Source of the DNA: Agrobacterium genomosp. 13 str. CFBP 6927
GTDB lineage: Bacteria > Pseudomonadota > Alphaproteobacteria > Rhizobiales > Rhizobiaceae
Assembly: GCA_900012615.1 (NCBI GenBank)
Contig: LT009756.1
Coordinates: 2,865,894 to 2,929,893, forward strand
Length of the DNA: 64,000 nucleotides
Direction: 5' to 3'
This document shows, in pieces, positions 20,898 to 30,882 of this stretch. Each line of letters opens with the position of its first letter. Position 1 is the stretch's first letter. Under the pieces are notes generated by a model. That model saw only the letters and a list, made by a program, of their open reading frames with translations. It did not search any database and had not been told where the DNA came from. Position numbers and translations under genes: made by a program.

Positions 20898-21665
20898 ATG
20901 TTTTCGCTCCTCAGAAAATCCCTGAAATCACCGGCCCCAAAGAAGGCGCTGCCCAGCCAGCGCACCGTTGCGGTGGCGGGCAGGCAGGTGCCGATTACGG
21001 TCAGGGAAAATCCGCGCGCCACGCGCATTACGCTGCGCATCGAACCGGGTGGCAGGGCACTGAAGCTGACGATCCCGATGGGCCTGCATCACCGCCAGGT
21101 GGATGACTTTCTCGAAAGGCATCAGGGCTGGCTGGAAGGCAAGCTTGTGAAATTCAGCCCAGACGACGGTTTGCGTCCGGGTGCGACCATCGATATTCGC
21201 GGCATATCTCACCGTATTGACCATACTGGCAGCCTGCGAGGGCTGACACATGTCACGAAAGACGCCGATGGGGTGGCCGTTCTGAAGGTCAGCGGCGCGC
21301 CGGAACATCTGAGACGACGGATAGCGACATTCCTCAAAAAGGAAGCGAAGGCGGATCTGGAACGGCTTGTGGCTGTTCATGCTCGCACCGCTGGCCGGCC
21401 GGTGCGCTCCATCAGCATGAAGGATACGCGCAGCCGCTGGGGCTCCTGTTCCCATGATGGAAATTTGAGCTTCTCATGGCGTATCGTCATGGCCCCCGAA
21501 AAGGTCATCGACTATCTCGCCGCCCACGAGGTTGCACATCTGAGCGAAATGAACCACGGCCCGAAATTCTGGGCATTATGCGAAAAGCTCTGCCCGCACA
21601 CGGCAGAAGCCAAGAGCTGGCTGAAACGCCATGGTTCCAAACTCCACGCCATCGATTTCGATTGA
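20898..21665 (+). CDS. YgjP/SprT-like M48-type metallopeptidase (DUF45)
   Basis: 255 residues. The zinc site HEVAHLSEMNHGPKFW (HExxH plus the downstream histidine) is in the C-terminal third, preceded by DTRSRWGSCSHDGNLSFSWRI, which is diagnostic of the DUF45/YgjP family. The N-terminal part has the family's RITLRIEPGG strand region. Cytosolic, with no signal peptide. Physiological substrates are unknown; some relatives act near restriction systems or DNA repair. It ends just before a parS site and trpF. Confidence 0.88.
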   Translation: MFSLLRKSLKSPAPKKALPSQRTVAVAGRQVPITVRENPRATRITLRIEPGGRALKLTIPMGLHHRQVDDFLERHQGWLEGKLVKFSPDDGLRPGATIDIRGISHRIDHTGSLRGLTHVTKDADGVAVLKVSGAPEHLRRRIATFLKKEAKADLERLVAVHARTAGRPVRSISMKDTRSRWGSCSHDGNLSFSWRIVMAPEKVIDYLAAHEVAHLSEMNHGPKFWALCEKLCPHTAEAKSWLKRHGSKLHAIDFD

Positions 21666-21689
21666 AACCTGCAGCGCGGATCGCCATCT

Positions 21690-21705
21690 GGATTCACGTG
21701 AAACA
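21690..21705. promoter_or_regulatory. parS-like site 5 (two mismatches)
   Basis: GGATTCACGTGAAACA differs from the parS palindrome at positions 1 and 3. It is intergenic, upstream of trpF. Confidence 0.6.
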
Positions 21706-21767
21706 TTCCATCGGAAATGGATGCGATTTGGCTCGACTCTTGTCGCATTTCATGTCAGGTCGCGGGT

Positions 21768-22429
21768 ATGAAACCGGATATCAAGATTTGCGGATTGAAG
21801 ACACCGGAAGCGCTCGAGCGCGCCGTCAGGCGTGGTGCGTCCCATGTCGGTTTTATTTTTTTGAAAAAAGTCCGCGCAACATCGAGCCCGATATTGCCGG
21901 CAGGCTGGCGGAAGGTGCCCGTGGTGCCGCAAAGGTGGTTGCCGTCACCGTCAATGCCGATAATGATTATCTCGATGAAATCGTCGATCTCGTAAAGCCG
22001 GACATCCTGCAGCTGCATGGCAGTGAAAGCCCGGAACGGCTGCTGAACATCAAGGCGCTGTACGGCCTGCCTGTCATGAAGGCGATTTCCATTCGCGATG
22101 CCGCTGATCTTGCCAAAATCGACCCCTATATTGGAATAGCCGACCGTTTTCTGCTGGATGCCAAGGCGCCCGCCGGTTCCGCGCTTCCGGGCGGCAACGG
22201 CGTCTCCTTCGACTGGACCATCCTGCGATCACTTGACGGAGGTGTGGATTACATGCTTTCCGGGGGATTGAACAAGGACAATGTCGCTGAGGCGCTGGCG
22301 GAGACCAGGGCAAGCGGACTAGATTTATCGTCCGGTGTGGAAAGCGCGCCGGGCGTCAAGGATCTGTCCATGATCGACGCATTTTTCGATGTGGTGAATG
22401 ATTGGTCGAAAGGCCCAAAGGGAGCTTGA
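21768..22429 (+). pseudogene. trpF: phosphoribosylanthranilate isomerase TrpF, split by a -1 frameshift
   Basis: Isomerises N-(5-phosphoribosyl)anthranilate in tryptophan synthesis. The ATG at 21768 opens MKPDIKICGLKTPEALERAV...GASHVGFIF, the usual TrpF start. The frame then passes through a run of seven T's (21856-21862). From there the family sequence continues in the -1 frame as FEKSPRNIEPDIAG, through VDYMLSGGLNK and SSGVESAPGVKD, to the stop at 22429. Restoring one T would give an intact protein of about 220 residues. In the original frame translation ends near 21995. Both halves are otherwise well conserved, so this is a recent deletion, a sequencing slip, or recoding; see findings. It lies directly before trpB. 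Confidence 0.9.
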
Positions 22430-22430
22430 A

Positions 22431-23651
22431 GTGAACGACGCGCCAACACCCAATTCTTTTCGCGCTGGTCCCGATGAGGACGGCCGTTTCGGCATTTACG
22501 GAGGTCGCTTCGTTGCCGAAACGCTGATGCCGCTCATTCTGGATTTGCAGGCGGAATGGGACAAGGCCAAGACCGATCCCGCGTTTCAGGCGGAACTCAA
22601 GCATCTCGGCGCGCACTATACGGGTCGTCCGAGCCCGCTTTATTTTGCGGAACGCCTGACGGCGGAACTTGGCGGCGCGAAGATCTATTTCAAGCGCGAA
22701 GAGCTGAACCACACTGGCTCGCACAAGATCAACAATTGCCTTGGCCAGATCCTGCTTGCCAAGCGCATGGGCAAGACCCGCATCATTGCCGAAACCGGTG
22801 CCGGCCAGCACGGTGTTGCCTCCGCTACCGTCGCTGCACGCTTTGGCCTGCCCTGCGTCGTTTATATGGGCGCGACGGACGTTGCCCGTCAGGCCCCGAA
22901 TGTGTTCCGCATGAAGCTTCTCGGTGCCGAAGTGAAGCCGGTCACGGCCGGCCACGGCACCCTGAAGGATGCCATGAACGAGGCCCTGCGCGACTGGGTC
23001 ACCAATGTCGAGGATACCTATTACCTGATCGGCACCGCGGCCGGCCCGCATCCCTATCCGGAAATGGTCCGCGATTTCCAGGCCGTCATCGGCGAGGAAG
23101 CCAAGGCGCAGATGCTGGAGGCGGAAGGCCGCCTGCCGGATCTGGTCGTCGCGGCTGTCGGCGGTGGCTCTAACGCCATCGGTATCTTCCATCCTTTCCT
23201 CGATGACAAGAATGTCCGCATCGTCGGCGTCGAAGCCGGCGGCAAGGGTCTTTCGGGTGATGAGCATTGCGCTTCCATCACCGCCGGTTCGCCGGGCGTG
23301 CTGCATGGCAACCGCACCTATCTGCTGCAGGATGAGGACGGTCAGATCAAGGAAGGTCATTCCATCTCCGCCGGCCTCGATTATCCCGGCATCGGCCCTG
23401 AACATTCCTGGCTGAACGATATCGGCCGCGTGGAATACGTACCGATCATGGACCATGAGGCGCTGGACGCCTTCCAGATGCTGACCCGCCTTGAAGGCAT
23501 CATTCCGGCTCTGGAGCCGAGCCACGCCTTGGCGGAAGTCATCAAGCGCGCACCGAAGATGGGCAAGGATGAAATCATCCTGATGAACCTCTCCGGTCGC
23601 GGCGACAAGGATGTCCACACCGTCAGCAAGTTCCTTGGAATGGATGTATAA
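22431..23651 (+). CDS. trpB: tryptophan synthase beta chain
   Basis: 406 residues. Joins indole (channelled from TrpA) with serine using PLP. The GTG at 22431 follows GGGAG and lies one base after the trpF stop. Signatures are [19 protein letters not shown], the PLP-lysine region HTGSHKINN, the GAGQHGVA loop, and the phosphate-binding GGGSNAIG. It is complete and in frame, unlike trpF. The trpA gene starts five bases after its stop. Confidence 0.97.
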   Translation: MNDAPTPNSFRAGPDEDGRFGIYGGRFVAETLMPLILDLQAEWDKAKTDPAFQAELKHLGAHYTGRPSPLYFAERLTAELGGAKIYFKREELNHTGSHKINNCLGQILLAKRMGKTRIIAETGAGQHGVASATVAARFGLPCVVYMGATDVARQAPNVFRMKLLGAEVKPVTAGHGTLKDAMNEALRDWVTNVEDTYYLIGTAAGPHPYPEMVRDFQAVIGEEAKAQMLEAEGRLPDLVVAAVGGGSNAIGIFHPFLDDKNVRIVGVEAGGKGLSGDEHCASITAGSPGVLHGNRTYLLQDEDGQIKEGHSISAGLDYPGIGPEHSWLNDIGRVEYVPIMDHEALDAFQMLTRLEGIIPALEPSHALAEVIKRAPKMGKDEIILMNLSGRGDKDVHTVSKFLGMDV

Positions 23652-23655
23652 GATC

Positions 23656-24495
23656 ATGACTGCACGTATGGACAAGCGCTTTTCCGATCTGCGCGCTGAA
23701 AATCGCCCGGCCCTGATTACCTATTTCATGGGCGGCGACCCGGATTTTGAAACCTCGCTCGGCATCATGAAGGCCCTGCCGGAAGCCGGTGCCGACGTCA
23801 TCGAACTCGGCATGCCCTTTTCCGACCCGATGGCGGATGGCCCGGCCATTCAGCTGGCCGGCCAGCGCGCGCTGAAGGGCGGCCAGACGCTCAAGACGAC
23901 GCTCGATCTTGCTCGCGAGTTCCGCAAGGGAGATGACGCGACGCCGATCGTGATGATGGGCTATTACAATCCCATCTATATCTACGGCGTCGAAAAATTT
24001 CTGGACGACGCAATCGCGGCCGGCATCGATGGCCTGATCGTTGTCGATCTGCCGCCGGAAATGGACGATGAACTCTGCATCCCCGCACTTGCGCGCGGCA
24101 TAAACTTCATCCGTCTCGCCACGCCGACGACGGATGGCAAGCGCCTGCCTGCCGTCCTTAAAAATACCTCAGGTTTCGTTTATTACGTCTCGATGAACGG
24201 TATTACCGGTTCAGCGCTTCCCGATCCCTCGTTGATCTCGGGCGCTGTCGGTCGTATCAAGGCGCATACGGAACTGCCGGTCTGTGTCGGTTTCGGTGTC
24301 AAGACGGCCGATCATGCCAAGGCGATCGGCGCCGTGGCGGATGGCGTGGTGGTTGGTTCCGCCATCGTCAACCAGATTGCGGGCAGCCTGACCAAAGACG
24401 GGCAGGCGACCGCCGATACCGTACCGGCCGTTACAACGCTGGTAAAAGGACTTTCAACGGGCGTGCGTGCATCGCGCCTTGCCGCTGCGGAATAA
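23656..24495 (+). CDS. trpA: tryptophan synthase alpha chain
   Basis: 279 residues. TIM-barrel enzyme that cleaves indole-3-glycerol phosphate. [14 protein letters not shown], the catalytic-glutamate segment [16 protein letters not shown], the aspartate segment [10 protein letters not shown] and the phosphate-binding region GFGVKTADH are present. The ATG at 23656 is used rather than upstream starts that would lie inside trpB. accD follows after 27 bases. Confidence 0.97.
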   Translation: MTARMDKRFSDLRAENRPALITYFMGGDPDFETSLGIMKALPEAGADVIELGMPFSDPMADGPAIQLAGQRALKGGQTLKTTLDLAREFRKGDDATPIVMMGYYNPIYIYGVEKFLDDAIAAGIDGLIVVDLPPEMDDELCIPALARGINFIRLATPTTDGKRLPAVLKNTSGFVYYVSMNGITGSALPDPSLISGAVGRIKAHTELPVCVGFGVKTADHAKAIGAVADGVVVGSAIVNQIAGSLTKDGQATADTVPAVTTLVKGLSTGVRASRLAAAE

Positions 24496-24522
24496 GCGCG
24501 CGGCCCAGTCAGGAGTAGACAG

Positions 24523-25419
24523 TTGAACTGGATCACCAATTACGTACGGCCCCGGATCAATTCCATGCTTGGCCGCCGTCCGGAGGTTCCCGAGAACCTG
24601 TGGATCAAGTGCCCGGAAACGGGCGAGATGGTCTTCCATAAGGACCTCGAGGACAACAAGTGGGTCATTCCGGCTTCCGGTTACCACATGAAGATGCCTG
24701 CAAAGGCGCGTCTCGTCGATCTGTTCGATGGCGGCGTCTATGAAGCTCTGCCGCAGCCCAAGGTGGCGCAGGATCCGCTGAAGTTCCGCGATTCCAAGAA
24801 ATACACCGATCGCCTGCGCGACAGCCGCACGAAGACCGAGCAGGAAGATACGATCCTTGCCGGCGTCGGCCTGCTGAAAGGCCTGAAGATCGTTGCCGTC
24901 GTGCATGAATTCCAGTTCATGGGCGGCTCTCTCGGCATCGCGGCAGGCGAAGCCATCGTCAAGGCATTTGAGCGCGCCATTTCCGAGCGTTGCCCGCTCG
25001 TGATGTTCCCGGCCTCCGGCGGCGCCCGCATGCAGGAAGGCATTCTGTCATTGATGCAGCTGCCGCGCACCACCGTTGCGGTGAACATGCTCAAGGAAGC
25101 GGGAATGCCTTACATCGTGGTTCTGACGAACCCGACGACGGGTGGTGTCACGGCCTCCTATGCCATGCTGGGTGACGTGCATATCGCCGAGCCAGGCGCC
25201 GAAATCTGCTTTGCCGGCAAGCGCGTGATCGAGCAGACCATCCGCGAAAAGTTGCCGGAAGGCTTCCAGACCTCGGAATACCTGCTGGAGCACGGCATGG
25301 TCGACATGGTGATCGATCGCCGCGAAATTCCCGATACGCTCGCCAGCCTTCTCAAGATCATGACGAAGGCGCCTGCGGCGGAAGCAAACGCGGTCGTTCC
25401 GCTTGCGGCTTCGGCCTGA
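24523..25419 (+). CDS. accD: acetyl-CoA carboxylase carboxyltransferase subunit beta (zinc-ribbon cysteines absent)
   Basis: 298 residues with a TTG start preceded by AGGAG. Transfers the carboxyl group from biotin to acetyl-CoA with AccA. The carboxyltransferase core is intact ([53 protein letters not shown]). The N-terminal zinc ribbon that carries four cysteines in E. coli AccD is degenerate here: the first pair reads CPETG and the second VIPASGYH, leaving one Cys. From memory this is a shared feature of rhizobial AccD. Its place between trpA and folC is a known alphaproteobacterial order. Confidence 0.95.
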   Translation: MNWITNYVRPRINSMLGRRPEVPENLWIKCPETGEMVFHKDLEDNKWVIPASGYHMKMPAKARLVDLFDGGVYEALPQPKVAQDPLKFRDSKKYTDRLRDSRTKTEQEDTILAGVGLLKGLKIVAVVHEFQFMGGSLGIAAGEAIVKAFERAISERCPLVMFPASGGARMQEGILSLMQLPRTTVAVNMLKEAGMPYIVVLTNPTTGGVTASYAMLGDVHIAEPGAEICFAGKRVIEQTIREKLPEGFQTSEYLLEHGMVDMVIDRREIPDTLASLLKIMTKAPAAEANAVVPLAASA

Positions 25420-25539
25420 TAAAAATATCTCCCCCGAAGGCGACAAATCGCTTTGGGGGGATGTTATACGTTGCATGATTTCATCTCGAATGCGGCGGAC
25501 AAAATGGCCAAGACAACGCCTGAAAGGCGGACAGAAGAC

Positions 25540-26883
25540 ATGACGAAGCCCGCAATCGGCGAGGCCGAAAAGATCATCGAAGAGCTGATGCAGCTTCACC
25601 CCAAGGGCTTTGATCTTTCTCTGGATAGAATTTCCCGTCTTCTCGAAAAACTCGGCAATCCCCACAAAAGGCTGCCGCCGGTCATTCATGTCGCAGGCAC
25701 CAACGGTAAGGGTTCGGTTACGGCCTTCTGCCGCGCATTGCTGGAGGCCGCAGGCCTTTCCGTCCACGTTCACACCTCCCCGCATCTCGTCAACTGGCAT
25801 GAACGCTATCGCATCGGCGTTTCCGGCGAAAAAGGCCGTTATGTCGACGATGCCGTCTTTGCGGACGCGTTGCGCCGCATCGAAGCCGCCAATGGCGGCC
25901 AGATGATAACGGTTTTCGAAATCCTGACGGCTGCCATGTTCGTGCTCTTTGCGGAGCAGCCAGCCGATGCGGCCGTTGTCGAGGTCGGCCTGGGTGGTCG
26001 CTTCGATGCAACGAATGTGATCAATAATCCCGCCGTGTCGGTTATCATGCCGATCTCGCTGGATCATCAGGCCTATCTCGGTGACCGTGTGGAGCTGATT
26101 GCTGCCGAAAAGGCCGGCATCATGAAGTCGGGTTCTCCCGTCGTCATTGGCCACCAGGAATACGACGCGGCGCTGGAAACTCTGGTTGCCACGGCGGAGC
26201 GGCTCGGTTGCCCGGTCTCGGTCTACGGGCAGGATTTTTCCGCCCATGAAGAATTCGGCCGCATGGTCTATCAGGATGAGTTCGGCCTGACCGATGCGCC
26301 GCTGCCGCGGCTTCCCGGCCGCCACCAGCTTGCCAATGCCGCCGCCGCGATCCGTGCCGTCAAGGCTGCCGGTTTTGAAGTGACGGAACGGATGATCGAA
26401 AAGGCCATGACCTCGGTGGAATGGCCCGGCCGTCTTCAGCGTGTCCTGACCGGGAAGATCGCCGAAATGGCACCGAAGGATGCGGAAATCTGGATTGATG
26501 GCGGCCACAACCCGGGCGCCGGCGAAGTCATTGCCGAAGCCATGGCAGGGTTTGAAGACAAGACATCACGCCCGCTCTTCATCATTGCGGGCATGATCAA
26601 CACCAAGGATCCAGTGGGCTATTTCAAGGCTTTCGCCGATATCGCCGAATATGTCTTCACAGTGCCGATCGGCGGCACCGATGCGGCCATCGACCCGGTC
26701 GTACTCGCCCACGCCGCCTTCGACGCGGGCCTGGTGGCCGCGCCTACATCGTCCCTTACCGAAGCGCTGGATGAATTGTCACGCCGCTTCGATCCCGAAG
26801 GCCCGGCACCGCGCATTCTGATCGGCGGTTCGCTTTATCTTGCCGGAAATGCGCTTGCCCTGAACGGCACGGTTCCCCAATAA
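25540..26883 (+). CDS. folC: bifunctional folylpolyglutamate / dihydrofolate synthase
   Basis: About 447 residues. Adds glutamate to dihydropteroate and folates. The ATP-binding loop HVAGTNGKGSVTAF, then HTSPHLVNWHERYRI, VVEVGLGGRFDATN and DGGHNPGA are the Mur-ligase/FolC motifs. Starts at 25453, 25504 and 25540 are in frame; the ATG at 25540 (MTKPAIGEAEKIIEELMQLHPKGFDLSLDRI) fits family length best, but 25504 cannot be excluded. It ends at a strong bidirectional terminator shared with trxA. Confidence 0.95.
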   Translation: MTKPAIGEAEKIIEELMQLHPKGFDLSLDRISRLLEKLGNPHKRLPPVIHVAGTNGKGSVTAFCRALLEAAGLSVHVHTSPHLVNWHERYRIGVSGEKGRYVDDAVFADALRRIEAANGGQMITVFEILTAAMFVLFAEQPADAAVVEVGLGGRFDATNVINNPAVSVIMPISLDHQAYLGDRVELIAAEKAGIMKSGSPVVIGHQEYDAALETLVATAERLGCPVSVYGQDFSAHEEFGRMVYQDEFGLTDAPLPRLPGRHQLANAAAAIRAVKAAGFEVTERMIEKAMTSVEWPGRLQRVLTGKIAEMAPKDAEIWIDGGHNPGAGEVIAEAMAGFEDKTSRPLFIIAGMINTKDPVGYFKAFADIAEYVFTVPIGGTDAAIDPVVLAHAAFDAGLVAAPTSSLTEALDELSRRFDPEGPAPRILIGGSLYLAGNALALNGTVPQ

Positions 26884-26913
26884 AAAAGCCCGGCAAATAT
26901 GCCGGGCTTTTTT
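26882..26913. terminator. bidirectional terminator between folC and trxA
   Basis: Stem with GCCCGGC / GCCGGGC core, six A's on the left and six T's on the right, loop AAATAT. It overlaps the folC stop. Confidence 0.93.
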
Positions 26914-26930
26914 CATTCCATAGAAATTGC

Positions 26931-27251
26931 TTATGCGGCGCCGGAAATCCAGGCGGAAAGCGCTGTCTTGGGAGCAGCACCAACCTTGATATCGGCCACT
27001 TCGCCGCCCTTGAACATGGCGAGCGTCGGGATGGAGCGAACGCCGAATTTGGCGGCCAGTTCCGGGTTCTCGTCGATGTTGAGCTTTGCGACCTTGACCT
27101 TGCCGGCAAGCTCCGAAGAAATTTCTTCAAGGCTCGGGGCGATCATCTTGCAAGGGCCACACCATTCGGCCCAGAAATCCACCACAACGGGTTCGGCGGA
27201 TTCGAGGACTTCGGACTGGAAGTTGGCGGCATCGACTTTTACGGTAGCCAT
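26931..27251 (-). CDS. trxA: thioredoxin
   Basis: 106 residues, typical of Trx1. The redox site WCGPC has Cys31 and Cys34, followed by the [15 protein letters not shown] segment with the conserved cis-proline. Reduces disulfides in ribonucleotide reductase, PAPS reductase and other cytosolic proteins. It lies 76 bases downstream of addA, the last gene of that block, with its own ribosome binding site (GGAGAG). Confidence 0.98.
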   Translation of the reverse strand: MATVKVDAANFQSEVLESAEPVVVDFWAEWCGPCKMIAPSLEEISSELAGKVKVAKLNIDENPELAAKFGVRSIPTLAMFKGGEVADIKVGAAPKTALSAWISGAA

Positions 27252-27327
27252 ATCTGGCTCTCCTTTCAGCTAAACTTTTCCGCTATGATGTGATGCGGGC
27301 GCGGCGAAATTTCAATGCCCCGGTATC

Positions 27328-30300
27328 TCACTTTGTCTTTATTGCGGCAAGGGCCTGCTTCATGGCATCGTCATCAACCGTCACAAAAGCAGCATTTTCC
27401 GTGTAGATCAACGCGCAGACAAATTCCTTGCCGGGATAAAGCGGTGCGAGGATTTCGCGATAAATGGCAAGCTGCGCCGTGTGGGAAAAGGGTATTTCGC
27501 GCGCCTCGCGCGGCGGGACGCGGTTGGTCTTGTAATCGACCAGAATGACCCGGTCGCCATCCACCGCCAGACGGTCGATACGGCCGGAAACGGCATAATG
27601 CTGCCTGCCGATCGTCATGGTTCCCATGATGGCAACTTCAGCGCGACTATTCGGCGAAAACGCCGGTTGCACCGCCGGTTCGGACATGACCCGCAAAACA
27701 GCCCGTATCAGGTGCTCGCGCTCCTTGGCCGGCCAGAAACGGGCCGCCCGTTCCGCATAACGGCGGGCTGCCTCTTCCCGTTCACTCTCGGCAAAATCGG
27801 GAAGGGCCTGCAGCATGCGATGCACAAGCCGGCCGCGTTGCAGCGCCAGCGAGGAGACATCGGCCTTTTCGCCGAACAGCGGCGAACGCACGGCAAGGTC
27901 GTCGGCGCCATCATCGATGATTGTGCCCGCACCGGAAGGGCTGAGCGGCCTCGGCAGTGGGGGCAGGGCAGGCAAGGGGGCAAGAAGTCCCGCCGGAAGA
28001 GCGTATTCTTCTTGCCCTTGTGGTTCCGGCGCTCTTTGCGGGGCAGATGCCGGGCGAGCCTCGGATTTGCGCCAGACAAGCCCCTGCCATTCCTCGCCGT
28101 CCGCCATGAACTGTTGCGGCTGGCAATGATCCTGATTATCAGCCAGCGCCGCCTTCACGATGGCATGCCAGCATTCTGGATTTTCTTTCTGTCCGCGATA
28201 GCCGCAAATCACCAGATGGTCGGCAGCACGCGTCATCGCCACATAAAGCAGCCGGCGATATTCGTCTTCGGCGGCCGTCTTCAGGCGGTCCTCGTCGGCG
28301 CGGATGAGATGGTTGGAAAAGCCGCTGCCGGGTAGCCATACGGGGAAGGCGTCCCCATCCGCTTCGATGAAGCGCAGTTTGGGCACATGGCTGTGGTTGA
28401 AGGCTTTCGAACCGCCATCGACGACAAAAACCACCGGCGCTTCAAGACCCTTGGAAGCATGCACGGTCATGATGCGTACTTCGCCGCGATCCTTGTCCTG
28501 CTCGCGCTTCACTTCCGGCGAATCTGTTTCCAGAACGGAGAGGAAGGCCTGCAGGCCGGGCAAACCGGTTCTTTCATGATCGAGTGCAAAGGACAGGAAC
28601 TCGTCCAGAACGTCGCTCGCCTCGTTGCCGAGCCGGCCGAGAAACTTCTTGCGCCCGTCGTGCAGCGTCAGAACCGCGGCGAAGAAGTCATGCACCGTCG
28701 CCGTTTTTGAAAGCGCGATGAAGTTCTCAAGCTTGTTGACGACGACCGAGAAGCGGCTGTTTTCCTCCTGAGAAAGCGTTTGCAGTCTCTGCCACACGCT
28801 CTCCTTCTCGGATCGCGTGGCGGAGATGTCGAACACGTCGTCTTCGGAAAGATTGAAAAGCGGGCTCTTCAACAGCGCAGCGAGGGAAAGATCGTCCTCG
28901 GGCAACACGACAAAACCACCAAGCGCCAGAAGATCCTGCACGGCGATATGGTCGGTCAGGCGGAGACGGTCGGCACCGGCAACGGGAATGTTCTTGCGTC
29001 GTTTCAGCTCACGGGTCAGTGCGTTGACGAAGGCGTGCCGTTTTCTGACCAGCACCAGAATGTCGCCCGGCTCGACGGCGCGTTCAACGCCTTTCTCAAT
29101 GATGGTCTCGTTCCCGATCATCCCCGCGATGCGCGCCGCGATCCGACGGGCGACGATGGTGGCCGGCGCGCTTTCTCTCAACGCATCGAAGGGTGCAGTC
29201 CAGTCATCTTCATCCTCGGCGGTTTCCGGCGCCACCATATCCCAGACTTCCACGGTACCGGGATGGCCGGCGCGGTTGGAACGGTGTTCGACAGGCTCGT
29301 TATCGGCGCTGAGGCCGCTGGCATTCTTGGGGTCGGAGAAGACCTGATCGACGGCGGCCAGCACATCTTCCGTGGAACGGAAGGACAGTGGCAGACGGAT
29401 GCGGTGAAACGCCTGCTCCACCGAATCGACGCGCCTTTTTGTCTCGTCGCGTTCCTGGGAGAACCGTTCCGGCCGGGCACCCTGAAACGAATAGATCGAC
29501 TGCTTTTCGTCGCCGACGGCAAAAAGCGTGCGCCGGCCCATGCGGGCGCTCTCGCCGGAAAAGAAATCCGCCGCCAGCGACTGGATGATCGACCACTGCA
29601 CCGGGCTGGTATCCTGTGCCTCATCCACGAGAATATGGTCGATACCCTGATCGAGCTTGTAATGCACCCAGGCGCCTGCCGTATCGCGGTTGAGGAGGTT
29701 GGCGGCGCGTTCGATCAGATCTTCGAAATCGAGCTGGCTTCGCTGCTTTTTCAAATCCTCGAAATCGCCGATCAACCGCTCGGCCAGAACAAGGGCACAT
29801 TTTGTCGCCGCCAGCATCCGCACCAGACGATAGCGGTTGCGGCAGGCGGCGACATGGTCCCGCGCCAGCGTCAGCGCGTCGAGGAGATTAGGTGCCGATT
29901 TCTGCATGCCTTTGTTGATTACATAGGCATCGGATTTTTTCTCACCCTTGGCCGTCAACAGCGCGGCCTCGATAAATTCCATACGCCGCACGGGATCCGC
30001 CTGCCGTTTCGCTTCCCTGAGCGCATAAGCGACATCGATGACGCGCGATCCGCCCACTTCATCGGCAAGCGTCAGATAGGTATCGAGGGGAAGCCCCGAA
30101 AGACCGGGCAGGGGCCAGAACGCCGCCGCCGCCGTTTCCTCGGTTTCGTCCCGTTCGATCTGCATTGCCTGCCGCAATCGCGCATCGATGCTACCGAACC
30201 GACTTGCTTCAAGCAGAAAACTTCGAAGAGCGCTACGATTGGCGATGATGGCGGAGAGGAGCGATTCCAGTCCGCTTTCATCCGCAAGATCAAGCACATA

Positions 30301-30882
30301 GGCGAGCGATTGGGCGAGTTCCGTGTCACCCTCCGTCGAAACTGCCGTCAGAAGAGAGCGGCGTGCCTCAGCCAGCAGGGTGGTTGCGGCGCGGTCATCG
30401 AGAACGGAGAAGTGGCCGGCGACATTGGCTTCCAGCGGAAACTGATGCAGCAGCGCCTCGCAGAAAGCGTGGATCGTCTGGATTTTCAGCCCACCCGGCG
30501 TTTCCAGCGCCTTGGCAAACAGCCGGCGCGCTTCGGCAAGCTTGAGCCGATCCGGTGCCTTACCTTCGATGGCGGCGATGCGGTCCTTGAGATCACTATC
30601 CGGCAATGTCGCCCATTCCGCCAGACGGTCGAAGACGCGGCTCGACATTTCGGATGCGGCGGCCTTGGTATAGGTGAGGCACAGGATCGCAGAGGGTCGA
30701 CATCCTGCCAGAAGCAGGCGGATGACGCGCTGGGTCAGCACATGGGTCTTGCCGGAGCCGGCATTGGCGGAAACCCAGGCGGAACTGGCCGGATCGGAGG
30801 CGAGCCGCTGCCGGTCGCTTGTCCAGTCAATCCAGCTTTGAGGCGTGTCCGTGGCGGGCCCGTGATCGACAGGATCAATCAT
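27328..30882 (-). CDS. addA: double-strand break repair helicase-nuclease AddA
   Basis: 1184 residues. UvrD-like superfamily 1 helicase with a C-terminal RecB-family nuclease; with AddB it resects broken ends for RecA. The Walker A region WVSANAGSGKTHVLTQR is at about 36-52. Helicase motifs ILCLTYTKAAASEM, DHILVDEAQDTSPVQW, VGDEKQSIYSFQGA and TVHASKGLEAPVVFVVD follow. The nuclease core has ILVDYKTNR near the end. ATG 30882 has GGGAG nine bases upstream, while ATG 30891 is flush against it; the chosen start overlaps the addB stop by eight bases. Confidence 0.96.
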   Translation of the reverse strand: MIDPVDHGPATDTPQSWIDWTSDRQRLASDPASSAWVSANAGSGKTHVLTQRVIRLLLAGCRPSAILCLTYTKAAASEMSSRVFDRLAEWATLPDSDLKDRIAAIEGKAPDRLKLAEARRLFAKALETPGGLKIQTIHAFCEALLHQFPLEANVAGHFSVLDDRAATTLLAEARRSLLTAVSTEGDTELAQSLAYVLDLADESGLESLLSAIIANRSALRSFLLEASRFGSIDARLRQAMQIERDETEETAAAAFWPLPGLSGLPLDTYLTLADEVGGSRVIDVAYALREAKRQADPVRRMEFIEAALLTAKGEKKSDAYVINKGMQKSAPNLLDALTLARDHVAACRNRYRLVRMLAATKCALVLAERLIGDFEDLKKQRSQLDFEDLIERAANLLNRDTAGAWVHYKLDQGIDHILVDEAQDTSPVQWSIIQSLAADFFSGESARMGRRTLFAVGDEKQSIYSFQGARPERFSQERDETKRRVDSVEQAFHRIRLPLSFRSTEDVLAAVDQVFSDPKNASGLSADNEPVEHRSNRAGHPGTVEVWDMVAPETAEDEDDWTAPFDALRESAPATIVARRIAARIAGMIGNETIIEKGVERAVEPGDILVLVRKRHAFVNALTRELKRRKNIPVAGADRLRLTDHIAVQDLLALGGFVVLPEDDLSLAALLKSPLFNLSEDDVFDISATRSEKESVWQRLQTLSQEENSRFSVVVNKLENFIALSKTATVHDFFAAVLTLHDGRKKFLGRLGNEASDVLDEFLSFALDHERTGLPGLQAFLSVLETDSPEVKREQDKDRGEVRIMTVHASKGLEAPVVFVVDGGSKAFNHSHVPKLRFIEADGDAFPVWLPGSGFSNHLIRADEDRLKTAAEDEYRRLLYVAMTRAADHLVICGYRGQKENPECWHAIVKAALADNQDHCQPQQFMADGEEWQGLVWRKSEARPASAPQRAPEPQGQEEYALPAGLLAPLPALPPLPRPLSPSGAGTIIDDGADDLAVRSPLFGEKADVSSLALQRGRLVHRMLQALPDFAESEREEAARRYAERAARFWPAKEREHLIRAVLRVMSEPAVQPAFSPNSRAEVAIMGTMTIGRQHYAVSGRIDRLAVDGDRVILVDYKTNRVPPREAREIPFSHTAQLAIYREILAPLYPGKEFVCALIYTENAAFVTVDDDAMKQALAAIKTK

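Noticed and set aside
25430..25460. Imperfect C5/G5 hairpin between accD and folC
   Set aside because: No T-run and an imperfect stem; not strong enough to call a terminator or attenuator.
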